Positions 1 through 8,676 of a stretch of DNA of 64,000 nt are shown here, piece after piece (within the stretch, counting starts at the first letter, position 1; each line of letters opens with the position of its first letter). The notes below the pieces were generated by a model. That model ran no database searches and was not told the DNA's origin. It saw only the letters and a list, made by a program, of their open reading frames with translations. The translations under genes and the position numbers were made by a program. This DNA is from Desulfuromonadaceae bacterium (lineage in GTDB: Bacteria; Desulfobacterota; Desulfuromonadia; Desulfuromonadales; UBA2294). The stretch covers positions 5,676-69,675 of the forward strand of contig JAGXHN010000011.1 of NCBI GenBank assembly GCA_024636225.1, given 5' to 3'.

Positions 1-691
1 CGGCGACGGCCGACGCGCCGGTACCACAAGCCAGGGTTTCACCAGCACCGCGTTCCCAGGTTCGCTGTTTGACCTCACTGCGCGAGACCTGTTCAACAAA
101 TTCGACGTTAATCCGATTCGGAAACATCGGATGTTTTTCGATCGCCGAACCGTAATATTCGACGGGAAAATCATCGAGTTGATCGACGAAAATAACACAG
201 TGCGGGTTCCCCATCGAGACGCAGGTGATGGCAAAAGTGCGATCGAGAATGTTGAGCGGCAGGTCAACAATGATTGTCTCATTATCCGTCAGAACAGGAA
301 TTTCGGCCGACATCAGCCGCGGCATACCCATATTGACCCGCACCTGATCGACCTTATGATCGGAGCCGAAGTAAAGTTTCAGCGGGAGAATTCCGGCTTT
401 GGTCTCAATACGGATTTCATCCCCGGAAACGAGGCCGGAGTCAGCACTGAATTTGGCCACGCAGCGAATTCCGTTGCCGCACATCTCGGCTTCACTACCA
501 TCGGCGTTGAACATCCGCATCCTGACATCTGCTACTTTTGAAGGGAGAATCAGAATCAGACCGTCTGAACCGACGCCGAAGTGGCGATCGGAAACAGCGA
601 TAGCAAGCTTTTCCGGCTGATCAACCTGTTCTTCGAAACCGTTGATATAGACATAATCGTTCCCGGCCCCGTGCATCTTGATAAATTTCAT
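1..691 (-). CDS. dapF: Diaminopimelate epimerase (partial, C-terminus outside window)
   Basis: Converts LL- to meso-diaminopimelate in the cytoplasm, for lysine and peptidoglycan synthesis. The protein opens with MKFIKMHGAGNDYVY and shows the MCGNGIRC and ACGTGAS motifs that carry the two catalytic cysteines of the family. The ATG at 691 is preceded by GGAGG at 697-701. About 230 codons are visible against a usual length near 275, so only the last part of the C-terminal lobe is missing. It is transcribed away from the small gene at 859, with divergent promoters in between. Confidence 0.96.
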   Translation of the reverse strand, partial: MKFIKMHGAGNDYVYINGFEEQVDQPEKLAIAVSDRHFGVGSDGLILILPSKVADVRMRMFNADGSEAEMCGNGIRCVAKFSADSGLVSGDEIRIETKAGILPLKLYFGSDHKVDQVRVNMGMPRLMSAEIPVLTDNETIIVDLPLNILDRTFAITCVSMGNPHCVIFVDQLDDFPVEYYGSAIEKHPMFPNRINVEFVEQVSRSEVKQRTWERGAGETLACGTGASAVA

Positions 692-719
692 GATTGAGCC
701 TCCACAAACTTGGCTGAAC

Positions 720-749
720 ATTCTACAGCGAATCGTCCGGTTGCGCCAA
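720..749 (-). promoter_or_regulatory. Putative sigma70 promoter for dapF
   Basis: On the minus strand TTGGCG (744-749) and TAGAAT (720-725) are separated by 18 bases, about 29 bases upstream of the dapF start. The -10 matches consensus in 5 of 6 positions and the -35 in only 3 of 6, so this is a by-eye prediction. Confidence 0.4.
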
Positions 750-777
750 GAAAAAGCTATATTTTGTTTTCATCCGC

Positions 778-807
778 TTGACACTTCTGTATCCCTCCAC
801 GTATCAA
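778..807 (+). promoter_or_regulatory. Putative sigma70 promoter for the 859/1083 gene pair
   Basis: A perfect TTGACA at 778-783 lies 18 bases from TATCAA at 802-807. An alternative is the extended -10 TGGTACAAT at 812-820. Either would begin a transcript shortly before the ORF at 859. Confidence 0.45.
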
Positions 808-858
808 TGTCTGGTACAATGTTACAAACTTTAAAAAAAACTGGAAGAGGTCTTTTTT

Positions 859-1083
859 ATGGCATTTAATTTGATAACGAAAATTTGGCAGACAGGTTCC
901 CTCGAATGGTGGGGGATGATCGATGGTGCAGATGTTTATCTCGGCTGCCGGGAGTTTCCACAGCCGCCGGAGGAAGGGGACGAGTGGATTGTGAAATCGA
1001 CCGGTGATATGTTTCGGATCGATGCAGGCGAAATTGTCAAGACAGGAAATAGAGAGGTTTCTCCTGAACCATGGGAGGTGTAA
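859..1083 (+). CDS. Small conserved-looking protein of unknown function (74 aa)
   Basis: I do not recognise a family. The ATG is preceded by GGAAGAGG at a workable distance. The protein is acidic and tryptophan-rich, with no signal peptide, no membrane segment and no cysteine pair. Its stop codon overlaps the first start codon of the hydrolase gene (TAATG at 1081-1085), so the two are probably translationally coupled and may act together. The coupling and good Shine-Dalgarno suggest a real gene. Confidence 0.6.
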   Translation: MAFNLITKIWQTGSLEWWGMIDGADVYLGCREFPQPPEEGDEWIVKSTGDMFRIDAGEIVKTGNREVSPEPWEV

Positions 1084-1700
1084 TGATGCCCCTGACCATA
1101 GTTCAACTGCCGCTCCCTGATCTGACCAATTTTTCTTATCTGGTCTATTGCGAAGAGACCCGTAAAGGGATAGTGGTAGACCCTTCTTTTGTTCCACAGG
1201 TGGTGCTGCAGGCTGCGACCGAACGGGAGGTGGAACTTCTCTATTTGGTTAATACACATGGGCACAGGGATCATATCGATGGGAACCGTGCGGTTATTAC
1301 CGCGACCGGTGTTCAGCTTGCAGCTCATCCGGCGGACCTCCCGGACGCCGACCGGCAGCTGGCGGATGGTGATCTGATAAAAATCGGTAACGGCTCGATC
1401 GAAGTTCTGCACACTCCCGGTCACTCCCCGGGTTCAATTGTATTGAAGACCGAAGATGCGGTGTTGACCGGGGATACCTTGTTTGTAACCCGATGCGGGC
1501 GGGCTGATCTTCCGGGGAGTGAAGTGACCCAGATGTACGAGAGCCTCCAGCGTCTGAAGCGGTTACCTGCTTCAATGCGGGTTTTTCCCGGCCATGATTA
1601 CGGGCCACAGCCTGTTTCGACAATCGGTCAAGAACTTGAGCAGAACGATTATTTACGCTGTCCCGATCTGAAGAGTTTTATCCGGTTGCGAATGGGGTAA
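1083..1700 (+). CDS. Metallo-beta-lactamase-fold hydrolase, glyoxalase II-like
   Basis: The metal-binding motif THGHRDH is at residues 58-64, followed by HTPGHSPG, the bridging aspartate in TGDTLF, and a C-terminal FPGHDYG histidine. These supply all ligands for a binuclear metal site. At about 205 residues it resembles YcbL-type hydrolases, which are shorter than true glyoxalase II and lack its C-terminal helical domain. The natural substrate is not predictable. ATGs at 1083 and 1086 are both possible; GGGAGGTG at 1073-1080 gives better spacing to 1086. It follows the 74-residue gene without a gap and ends before a hairpin at 1763. Confidence 0.88.
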   Translation: MMPLTIVQLPLPDLTNFSYLVYCEETRKGIVVDPSFVPQVVLQAATEREVELLYLVNTHGHRDHIDGNRAVITATGVQLAAHPADLPDADRQLADGDLIKIGNGSIEVLHTPGHSPGSIVLKTEDAVLTGDTLFVTRCGRADLPGSEVTQMYESLQRLKRLPASMRVFPGHDYGPQPVSTIGQELEQNDYLRCPDLKSFIRLRMG

Positions 1701-1762
1701 GACTCCTAATCGACACGATTTTTCGTAAAATTGCACTGAATGACAGATACTGAAGCTAACAG

Positions 1763-1797
1763 ACCGGGCCCGACCATTTCAGTCGGGCCCGGTTTTA
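1763..1797 (+). terminator. Rho-independent terminator between convergent genes
   Basis: A perfect 12-bp stem (ACCGGGCCCGAC at 1763-1774 with its complement at 1782-1793) has a 7-base loop and is followed by TTTT. It closes the plus-strand hydrolase transcript. It may also block minus-strand reading from rsmE, although no T tract follows in that direction. Confidence 0.8.
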
Positions 1798-1817
1798 GCT
1801 TGTACGGTTTGTCGGCT

Positions 1818-2153
1818 TTACAGCTCGTCATCGTCGAAACTGAAGGAATCTTCGCCGTCGAAATTGAAATCGCCTGAATCCTCACCAAGACCAAACGGGT
1901 CATCAACCGGTTCAGGAGCCGGAGTCGGAGATGAATTGCGATCGGCCTTCGCTGCGAGCGGCTCTTCATCTTCGTTAAAATCGAATTCAAAATTATCTTC
2001 AACAGCGGCGACGGCCCCGGCACCGCTCACAGCGGTAGCAAAAAGAACGGATCGAATAGCATGCTTTTCTCTATGTTCAGACAGGTCCTTGCCGCACTTT
2101 TTACAATTGTCAAGATAGTCGAAGCTGGTGTAATTGCATTTTGGACATTTCAC
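1818..2153 (-). CDS. Zinc-ribbon protein with a long acidic tail
   Basis: 111 residues. Two CxxC pairs (CPKC near residue 3 and CKKC near residue 17) form an N-terminal zinc ribbon. An alanine/valine-rich stretch follows, then a low-complexity tail rich in Asp, Glu, Phe and Pro that ends in FDDDEL. The start is GTG at 2153, set by AAAGGAGC upstream, and gives MKCPKC. It is the last gene of a probable prmA-rsmE operon, 36 bases after rsmE. The function is unknown. The layout suggests a binding module rather than an enzyme. Confidence 0.75.
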   Translation of the reverse strand: MKCPKCNYTSFDYLDNCKKCGKDLSEHREKHAIRSVLFATAVSGAGAVAAVEDNFEFDFNEDEEPLAAKADRNSSPTPAPEPVDDPFGLGEDSGDFNFDGEDSFSFDDDEL

Positions 2154-2189
2154 GGTTTAGCTCCTTTCAGCTGGGCGCTTCGCTTATAT

Positions 2190-2927
2190 TCAGTGAGCAC
2201 CAAAATCTCCATAAAGATACTGTAAAACGGCTGAAACCGCAAAACCGGCAGTTTCAGTGCGTAGAATTCGTGAGCCGAGATGGACAGAAATAAATCCATA
2301 CGACTGTGCCAGTTCCGCCTCTCTGGATGAAAACCCCCCTTCCGGGCCGACCAGCAGAGCAATATCTCTTGGGGGGAGTTGCTTCAGGGCCTTGTTCAAC
2401 GGCTCACCCCCATCTTCCCAGAGCATCAATTTCAATTCAGCATCACACTCCGCCAGCACTAAAGATAAAGGGCGTGGAAAATCACACTTTGGCAAGGTCG
2501 GACGACAGCTCTGACGGGCCGCTTCATCAACTATCCGTTGCCAGCGCTGCTGTTTTTTCTCCTCCCGGTCAGAGGCTGGCACCGGAATACTCCGTTCGCT
2601 CCAGACCGGACTGAACCTGTTAATGCCGAGTTCCGTCCCTTTCTGGAGGATCATCTCCATCTTGTTCCCTTTGGGGAGCCCCTGAATCAGGCGAATCGGA
2701 ACGACCTGCTCCTTTATCAGCCACCGCTCAATGATCCTGGCTTCGCCGCTGCGTCTCTCCAGCCTATCGATGATGCAGCGATAGTGACTGCCGCTGCCGT
2801 CAAGAAGGAGAATTTCGTCCCCTTTAGCCAGACGCAGAACGGTACCGATATGGTTAGCCAATTCAGTCGGGAGGGTGACCGTGCCGTTCTGAATCGCGTC
2901 CGTCGGGACAAAAAATTGTCGGGACAT
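2190..2927 (-). CDS. rsmE: 16S rRNA (uracil-1498-N3)-methyltransferase
   Basis: A SPOUT-class methyltransferase that modifies U1498 of 16S rRNA in the assembled 30S subunit. The 245-residue protein has the N-terminal PUA-like part (VLRLAKGDEILLLDG) and the C-terminal trefoil-knot SAM signatures LLVGPEGGFS and LGSRILRTETA, at family length. Its ATG overlaps the prmA stop codon by one base (TAATG), so the two translation-related methyltransferases are coupled. Confidence 0.94.
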   Translation of the reverse strand: MSRQFFVPTDAIQNGTVTLPTELANHIGTVLRLAKGDEILLLDGSGSHYRCIIDRLERRSGEARIIERWLIKEQVVPIRLIQGLPKGNKMEMILQKGTELGINRFSPVWSERSIPVPASDREEKKQQRWQRIVDEAARQSCRPTLPKCDFPRPLSLVLAECDAELKLMLWEDGGEPLNKALKQLPPRDIALLVGPEGGFSSREAELAQSYGFISVHLGSRILRTETAGFAVSAVLQYLYGDFGAH

Positions 2928-3838
2928 TAGACTTTAGTTCTTTGATAAAGCATGCAACACCAGTCGGCATCGTAAGTCACGATCGGCTCAGTAAGTCCGT
3001 ATCCGCAAAAGCCTTCGCGGACCATTGTCTCTTTTTCGCGAAGAATCCCGGAAAGGAGCAGTGTGCCGCCGATTGCAAGGCGTCCGATTAAATGCGGGGC
3101 CAGACGTATATTCTCTTCGGCGAGAATATTGGCAATAACGATATCATAAGAGCCGGCGAGAGTTTCGAGCGATTCGGCCGTCACTGTGATCCGATCAGCG
3201 AAACCGTTCCCCGCAATGTTGTCACGGGCAATCTGGCACGCTTCTTCATCAATGTCGATGGCCAAAATCCGGTCTGCTCCAAGACCGGCCGCTGCCATGG
3301 CGAGGATCCCCGATCCGGTCCCGACGTCGAGCAGACTCTTTGCAGTTACAGTCTCAAACAGTTCTGCGATCGCCTGAAGACAGAGGCGGGTTGTTTCGTG
3401 AGTGCCGGTGCCAAAAGCCATCCCCGGATCGAGGTTGATCACAACCTCTGCGGCGGCGATGGTCCACGCTTCCCAGGTCGGTTTGACAACCAGACGCGGC
3501 CCAAATCGGGTTGCAGTGAAATGCTGCCTCCACCCTTCAGCCCAGTCCTCCTGATGCACCGTGCTCTGCTTCAGCTGTACAATATCCCAGCCGGGGTAGG
3601 AGTTTTGCAGTTCATGGAGCTGTCGGGTAAGTAGCTTGGCATCAGACGTCTGCGGGAAATAAGCCTTGATATTATAATAATCTGGTATCTGTGCGTCAGG
3701 ATCCGGCAAGACAAAAGTGTCGAGATCGCGTTCTTCAACATTCACCCCGAGGCAACCAAGAGAATAGAGGTCGGCGACAATCAGATCGGCGAGGTCAGAA
3801 GGGACTGGAAATGAGAGTTCGAGCCATTGATTTTTCAT
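2927..3838 (-). CDS. prmA: Ribosomal protein L11 methyltransferase
   Basis: Trimethylates ribosomal protein L11 using S-adenosylmethionine. The N-terminal half is the substrate-recognition domain. The Rossmann methyltransferase domain begins with LLDVGTGSGILAM near residue 164 and is followed by AIDIDEEAC and VIANILAE, the family's NxL motif. The preceding DPGMAFGTGTHETT segment is diagnostic of PrmA. Length is 303 residues, typical for the family. First gene of the prmA-rsmE unit. Confidence 0.95.
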   Translation of the reverse strand: MKNQWLELSFPVPSDLADLIVADLYSLGCLGVNVEERDLDTFVLPDPDAQIPDYYNIKAYFPQTSDAKLLTRQLHELQNSYPGWDIVQLKQSTVHQEDWAEGWRQHFTATRFGPRLVVKPTWEAWTIAAAEVVINLDPGMAFGTGTHETTRLCLQAIAELFETVTAKSLLDVGTGSGILAMAAAGLGADRILAIDIDEEACQIARDNIAGNGFADRITVTAESLETLAGSYDIVIANILAEENIRLAPHLIGRLAIGGTLLLSGILREKETMVREGFCGYGLTEPIVTYDADWCCMLYQRTKV

Positions 3839-3882
3839 GCTCGATATTTAGCAGACTCGCAGGCGCAAAAGCAATAAAAACC

Positions 3883-3911
3883 TTGACATAGTAATATTGC
3901 CAAGGCATAAA
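3883..3911 (+). promoter_or_regulatory. Putative promoter of the DUF299 gene, flanked by direct repeats
   Basis: TTGACA at 3883-3888 and CATAAA at 3906-3911 are separated by exactly 17 bases. The octamer GTAATATT occurs at 3891-3898, inside the spacer, and again at 3916-3923, just after the -10. This spacing fits a possible repressor site, but no regulator can be named. Confidence 0.5.
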
Positions 3912-3933
3912 GTATGTAATATTTAATTAAAAT

Positions 3934-4854
3934 ATGCCCCTGTTAAGGTGGTTACTGCTGTTTTTTCAAGCATCGGCACAGAGTCGTTTTTTTGAGTCGG
4001 TGGCATCATCAGGCAGAGAAAAAGTGGAATCCGCTCTGGAACAAATAACGGACAGTTATCAGAACGTTTTTATCCTTTCTGACGCAACCGGTGAAACCGC
4101 AGAAAAGATGGTCATGGCGGCTCTCTCCCAGTTCACAAACCGGGAAATTCGCCTGAAGAGATTCAGTCATATCCGGACCAAAAATTCTGTTTATGAAGTT
4201 TTGGATGAGGCTCTGAATCAACAAGCGCTGGTTATCTATACGACGGTTAATCGTCAGATGTCACGGATGATCCAGGATGAGTGCAGCTCTCTGGGTCTGC
4301 CGAGTCTCGATCTGATTACACCTTTGCTGATGCAGTTATCTGAGTTCATCGGGCGTGTTCCAGGTGAAACGCCTGATCTTTTACACGGTGTCGATGATGC
4401 CTACTTCAAACGGGTAGAAGCACTTGAATTTACCATCAAGCACGACGACGGTCAGGATGTCCGCCATCTGGAAAAAGCTGATATTGTTTTAACCGGCATC
4501 TCCCGAACCAGTAAAACACCGCTCTCTGTCTATCTGGCTCACCGCGGGTGGAAGGTTGCAAACGTCCCGTTGGTTAAAGGTGTCGAACCGCCGTCTGAGC
4601 TGTTTGCCGTCGACCCATCACGGGTGGTCGGTTTGACGATTGATCCGCAACGTCTTGGTGAGTTGCGTGCAGCACGGTTACGCAACCTGGGTCAGGATCC
4701 GAAGTTGGCGTACGCTGATTATGAAGAGATTCTCGAAGAACTCAATTTTTCTAAAAAACTGTTCCGTCGGAACGCCTGGACCATCCTTGATGTGACCGGC
4801 AAAGCGGTAGAAGAGACAGCTAACGAAGTTCTGGTAAAGTTAAAACTTAAATAA
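3934..4854 (+). CDS. DUF299 kinase/pyrophosphorylase regulating PEP synthase or pyruvate phosphate dikinase
   Basis: This bifunctional family inactivates PEP synthase or PPDK by ADP-dependent threonine phosphorylation and reactivates it by phosphorolysis, thereby controlling PEP formation. Visible signatures are [14 protein letters not shown] near the N-terminus and the P-loop-like [18 protein letters not shown]. Whether the target is PEP synthase or PPDK cannot be told here. As drawn the protein has 306 residues, about 30 more than usual. GTG codons at 4000 and 4024 would give normal lengths (about 284 and 276), and the hydrophobic first 20 residues look non-native, so the real start is probably one of these. 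Confidence 0.9.
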   Translation: MPLLRWLLLFFQASAQSRFFESVASSGREKVESALEQITDSYQNVFILSDATGETAEKMVMAALSQFTNREIRLKRFSHIRTKNSVYEVLDEALNQQALVIYTTVNRQMSRMIQDECSSLGLPSLDLITPLLMQLSEFIGRVPGETPDLLHGVDDAYFKRVEALEFTIKHDDGQDVRHLEKADIVLTGISRTSKTPLSVYLAHRGWKVANVPLVKGVEPPSELFAVDPSRVVGLTIDPQRLGELRAARLRNLGQDPKLAYADYEEILEELNFSKKLFRRNAWTILDVTGKAVEETANEVLVKLKLK

Positions 4855-4930
4855 TTCATACTTATTTCATATTTATTGTTACGCAGTCATTTTTCGAACA
4901 GCTTTATTTATAATCATGGAGGATGGAGAG

Positions 4931-5602
4931 ATGAAAATACTGGTTGTCGAAGACGAGAAGAAGGTCGCCAGTTTCATTAAGCGAGGCCTGGAAGAAGAGG
5001 GGTACACCGTCGAGTTGGCCCAGGATGGTGAAGAGGGGTTAAAGATGATCGAGGGAGGGAGTTATGATCTTATCCTGATGGATCTTATGCTCCCTAAAAT
5101 GGACGGTTTGCAGGTTATTCGGGAAATGCGTGCGCAGAGTGTACGGACTCCGGTACTCTGTCTGACCGCCAAGGATAAAGCGGATGACATTGTCTCCGGC
5201 CTCGATTCCGGAAGTGACGACTATCTTACCAAACCATTTGCCTTTATAGAACTGCTGGCTCGTGTTCGGGCCCTCATCCGGCGCGGTTCGAGCGAGCGGG
5301 GTGCGGAGTTGACGTTTGCCGATCTGCGTATTGATCCGGTCAGCCATAAGGTTTGGCGTGCACAGACAGAGATTGACCTGACCTCCAAGGAGTATGCACT
5401 CCTCGAATATATGATGCAGCATCCGAACGAGACCCTGACCCGGAGCATGATCGCTGAACATGTTTGGGATTACACTTTTGATTCCTTTACCAATATCATC
5501 GACGTCTACGTGAACTACCTGCGCAAGAAGGTCGATCGCGACTTTGAGAAAAAACTGATTCATACTGTTCGGGGAATCGGGTACGTCCTCAAGGAGGGGT
5601 AA
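4931..5602 (+). CDS. OmpR/PhoB-type response regulator
   Basis: A two-domain transcription factor. The receiver domain has the phospho-acceptor Asp51 in LILMDLMLP, the acidic pair in VVEDE, Thr in CLTAKD and Lys in DYLTKPF. A C-terminal winged helix follows (LTSKEYALLEYMM, then IIDVYVNYLRKKVD). The start is the ATG at 4931, set by GGAGG at 4918-4922; the in-frame ATG at 4916 overlaps that site. Its stop codon abuts the sensor kinase gene. The close match to CusR/CopR-type regulators hints at metal or envelope stress, but the signal is not readable from sequence. Confidence 0.93.
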   Translation: MKILVVEDEKKVASFIKRGLEEEGYTVELAQDGEEGLKMIEGGSYDLILMDLMLPKMDGLQVIREMRAQSVRTPVLCLTAKDKADDIVSGLDSGSDDYLTKPFAFIELLARVRALIRRGSSERGAELTFADLRIDPVSHKVWRAQTEIDLTSKEYALLEYMMQHPNETLTRSMIAEHVWDYTFDSFTNIIDVYVNYLRKKVDRDFEKKLIHTVRGIGYVLKEG

Positions 5603-7030
5603 TTGTTCCTTGGTTCAATCCGTCAGCGGATAACAGCCTGGTACTTTCTGTCTCTTATCCTGATTCTGCTGGCGGTAAGCATCTTCTGGTATCTGATCCT
5701 GTCGCACACTCTGATTCTGCAAATTGACAAGAGCCTGCAAGAGACCGCCGATGTTGTCGAAATTGGCCATTTGCAGCAGCTTGATGTCATTGATACGGAA
5801 CAAGCGTGCGCGATTCTCGAGGTTTACAGCTACAGTCAGGATTGGCTCGGTTATGTCCAGTTGCGTGACCCGGCAGGCAATCTTGCCTGTATTATTCAGG
5901 GAGTAAATGGCGCTTCTCTCCCTTTCCGTGCAGAAGCACAAAAATCAGTCAAATCCGGTATTGCGCATTACGAAACGGAATCAGAACTTTTCTCTTTTCC
6001 GATCCGGATCCTCTCCGTTCCGATCTATCGTCAAAAAGAGATTGTTCGTATTTTACAGGTGGGTCAAAGTTCATTCGGGGTGCAGCAGATCCTCAGCGAT
6101 CTGCGCGCCATCTCCATTTTTCTCAGCCCGATTGTTGTGTTGATGTTAACCGCTTTTGGCTGGTTTCTGGCCGGAAAAGTCCTCTCCCCGATTGTCGATA
6201 TTACCGCGACTGCACAAAAAATAACCGCCGAAAAACTGAACCGACGTCTCCCCGTCAGCGAAGCTGATGACGAGATCGCCCAGCTGGCACAAACCTTCAA
6301 TTTAATGCTTGCCCGTCTGGAAGAGTCTTTTTTGCGTATCCGGCAGTTTTCCGGCGATGCCTCACATGAACTGCGCACGCCGTTGGCAATTATCAAGGGT
6401 GAGACCGAAGTTGCACTACGATGGGCCAAGAATGAGACAGAACTGCGTATGGCTCTGGAGTCCAACCTTGAAGAGATCGATCGTATGGAACGGATTGTAA
6501 GTGACCTCCTCTCACTGGCCCGCAGCGATGAATCAAAGCTTCATCTCGATATTGCCAGCTTCAGCCTGACTGATCTTCTTCAGGATATCTGGATGAGTGG
6601 AAAAGTTCTGGCGGAGCAGTCGGGGCATACGGTCCACCTCGATCATGCCGTTACTTCAGAAATTTATATCAATGGTGATCAGCTGCAACTCTATCGGGTC
6701 ATGATCAATATTCTGACAAATGCCTTAAAGTATACCCCCGCCGGTGGCCGTATCGATATTCGACTCTCAGTGCAGGACGAGTGTGCGCTGATCCAGATCA
6801 GTGATACCGGTCTGGGGATCGCCCCGGAAGAGCTTCCACACATTTTTGAACGTTTCTACCGTATCGATTCAGCCAGGAACCGGGATCAGGGGGGGACCGG
6901 TCTCGGTTTAGCGATCGTCAAGGCGATCGTCGCAGCGCATGACGGAACGGTCTCGGTTACGTCAGTTGTTGGAAAAGGATCAACCTTCTCCATCTCCCTC
7001 CCCTTAAACGGTCCGGCATTAAAAATTTAA
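5603..7030 (+). CDS. Membrane sensor histidine kinase, CusS-like
   Basis: Partner of the regulator just upstream. The order is TM1 (about residues 13-35), a periplasmic sensor of about 130 residues, TM2 (about 170-192), HAMP, the H box with phospho-acceptor His255 (ASHELRTPL), the N box (NILTNALKY), G1 (DTGLGIAPEE), the F box and G2 (GGTGLGLAIVKAI). The start is TTG at 5603, immediately after the regulator's TAA, with AGGAGG upstream. This supports co-translation. The htrA gene follows after 120 bases, suggesting but not proving an envelope-stress role. Confidence 0.92.
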   Translation: MFLGSIRQRITAWYFLSLILILLAVSIFWYLILSHTLILQIDKSLQETADVVEIGHLQQLDVIDTEQACAILEVYSYSQDWLGYVQLRDPAGNLACIIQGVNGASLPFRAEAQKSVKSGIAHYETESELFSFPIRILSVPIYRQKEIVRILQVGQSSFGVQQILSDLRAISIFLSPIVVLMLTAFGWFLAGKVLSPIVDITATAQKITAEKLNRRLPVSEADDEIAQLAQTFNLMLARLEESFLRIRQFSGDASHELRTPLAIIKGETEVALRWAKNETELRMALESNLEEIDRMERIVSDLLSLARSDESKLHLDIASFSLTDLLQDIWMSGKVLAEQSGHTVHLDHAVTSEIYINGDQLQLYRVMINILTNALKYTPAGGRIDIRLSVQDECALIQISDTGLGIAPEELPHIFERFYRIDSARNRDQGGTGLGLAIVKAIVAAHDGTVSVTSVVGKGSTFSISLPLNGPALKI

Positions 7031-7058
7031 CCCGCCTGAGCCTCTCTTTGCACTGCTG

Positions 7059-7086
7059 TTGACAACACTCTCCGCGGTGATTAAAT
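7059..7086 (+). promoter_or_regulatory. Putative sigma70 promoter for htrA
   Basis: TTGACA at 7059-7064 and TTAAAT at 7081-7086 are 16 bases apart, in the 123-base gap before htrA. The -35 is perfect and the -10 matches in 4 of 6 positions. No CpxR-like or sigmaE-like box was seen by eye. Confidence 0.4.
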
Positions 7087-7153
7087 AGAGACGGACATTA
7101 GCCCATCAGTCGGCTGCTCAGCGTACGGCCGTAGTCAAGAAAGGATAATTACC

Positions 7154-8545
7154 ATGTCGTGGTATAAGACCTCTTTGTCATTTTTGTACACAATTTTGTT
7201 TATCTGCTTAAGTGCGACGATGTCGTCGTCGGCCTTACCTGAATTTGTCGATATGGCACAGAAGTTAAAACCGACAGTCGTTAATATTAATACGACAACG
7301 ACAGCCAAGCTTCAACCGTTTGGCCGTCCTGGGCAGGGGGAGAGGGGGAACGAACTGTTCGATGAATTTTTCGATCGATTTTTTGGCGGGCAACAGAACG
7401 GAACGCGAGAGAGACATTCCCTCGGTTCGGGGTTTGTCATCGATGCACAGGGGCATATTGTAACAAACGCTCATGTAATCGACGAGGCGGATGAGATTAA
7501 TGTCACTCTTTCAGATGGACGATCTCTCTCAGCGATCGTTGTCGGCGCCGACAAGAAACTCGACCTGGCCCTGTTGAAAATCGAAGCAGGAAATTCTCTG
7601 CCGATTGCCCGTCTGGGAGATAGCGATGCGCTTAAAGTCGGTGAGTGGGTACTGGCGATCGGGAATCCGTTCGGCCTTGAGCAAACGGTGACAGCCGGAA
7701 TTGTTTCCGCCAAAGGGCGCGTGATCGGTGCCGGTCCGTATGACGATTTTATTCAGACCGATGCCTCGATCAATCCGGGGAATTCAGGCGGACCCCTGTT
7801 TAATACCGCCGGTGAGGTGATCGGTATCAACACCGCAATCATTGCCCGGGGGCAAGGGATCGGTTTCGCTATCCCGGTGAACGTTGCACGCCAGGCGATT
7901 GCCCAACTTAAGGAGACGGGTCAGGTGACACGCGGCTGGCTCGGCGTCTCGATCCAGGTCGTTGATGAGAGTCTGGCTGAATCTCTTGGTCTTGATACGG
8001 TTGGAGGGGCCCTGATCACAGAAGTTTTCACCGGTTCTCCAGCAGAAAAAGCCGGATTCAGACGACAAGATGTCATCGTCGCTTTCAACGGTACGACAAT
8101 TGAGCATGTCCGTGATTTACCACGAATTGTTGCGGCTACTCCGGTTGGAGAGACCGTCAAGGTGACAGTGATTCGCAACGGGAAAAAAGTCAGACTGCAG
8201 GCTGTCGTCAGCAAGATGGATGAAGAGCAGGATCCTGTCGCTTTGAATCAGCAACCGAGCAACTCACCGGCCGGGATCGTTGTTGCCGATATCACCCCGG
8301 AACAGGCCGACAGATTTGGGGTGACACCGGGGAAAGGAGTCATTATTACCAGGATTGACCCCGAATCGCCTGCGCACAGCGCAAATTTGCGGCCGGGTGA
8401 TGTCATTCTGGAAATCAGCAGTCGGCCGGTCGCAACGGCAAAGGAATTCCAGCAAAGACTGTCCGGACTGAAAGGGAAGAAGCCTTTACTGCTGGTCAAG
8501 CGGGGGAATCAGTTTCATTATACGACCTTTTTGGTCGGTCCGTAA
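7154..8545 (+). CDS. htrA: HtrA/Deg periplasmic serine protease
   Basis: A periplasmic quality-control protease of the Do family. An N-terminal signal peptide (hydrophobic to about residue 22) is followed by a trypsin-like domain with catalytic His107 (TNAHVID), Asp137 (DLALLKIE) and Ser211 (NPGNSGGP), then two PDZ domains (from about residue 258 with GWLGVSIQVVDE, and from about 360). 463 residues is typical for DegP/DegQ. Its position after an OmpR-type two-component pair recalls known envelope-stress arrangements, but it appears to have its own promoter. Confidence 0.95.
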   Translation: MSWYKTSLSFLYTILFICLSATMSSSALPEFVDMAQKLKPTVVNINTTTTAKLQPFGRPGQGERGNELFDEFFDRFFGGQQNGTRERHSLGSGFVIDAQGHIVTNAHVIDEADEINVTLSDGRSLSAIVVGADKKLDLALLKIEAGNSLPIARLGDSDALKVGEWVLAIGNPFGLEQTVTAGIVSAKGRVIGAGPYDDFIQTDASINPGNSGGPLFNTAGEVIGINTAIIARGQGIGFAIPVNVARQAIAQLKETGQVTRGWLGVSIQVVDESLAESLGLDTVGGALITEVFTGSPAEKAGFRRQDVIVAFNGTTIEHVRDLPRIVAATPVGETVKVTVIRNGKKVRLQAVVSKMDEEQDPVALNQQPSNSPAGIVVADITPEQADRFGVTPGKGVIITRIDPESPAHSANLRPGDVILEISSRPVATAKEFQQRLSGLKGKKPLLLVKRGNQFHYTTFLVGP

Positions 8546-8640
8546 TGTCCGGTCAGAGGATTCAAATCAACGTCGACTTTTTAAGTCTATAGCTATCCCG
8601 GCGAGTAGCCTGGCATCAATCGGTGTAACTTACACGTATT

Positions 8641-8658
8641 CTGTGTGCATTCACACAG
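8641..8658. promoter_or_regulatory. Inverted repeat upstream of the NarX-like kinase
   Basis: CTGTGTG and CACACAG are perfect 7-bp arms around the 4-base centre CATT, ending 18 bases before the start codon at 8677. It is either an operator or a small hairpin in the leader. No T tract follows, so it is not a terminator. Confidence 0.4.
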
Positions 8659-8676
8659 TGCACTCTCCGGAGCTCT

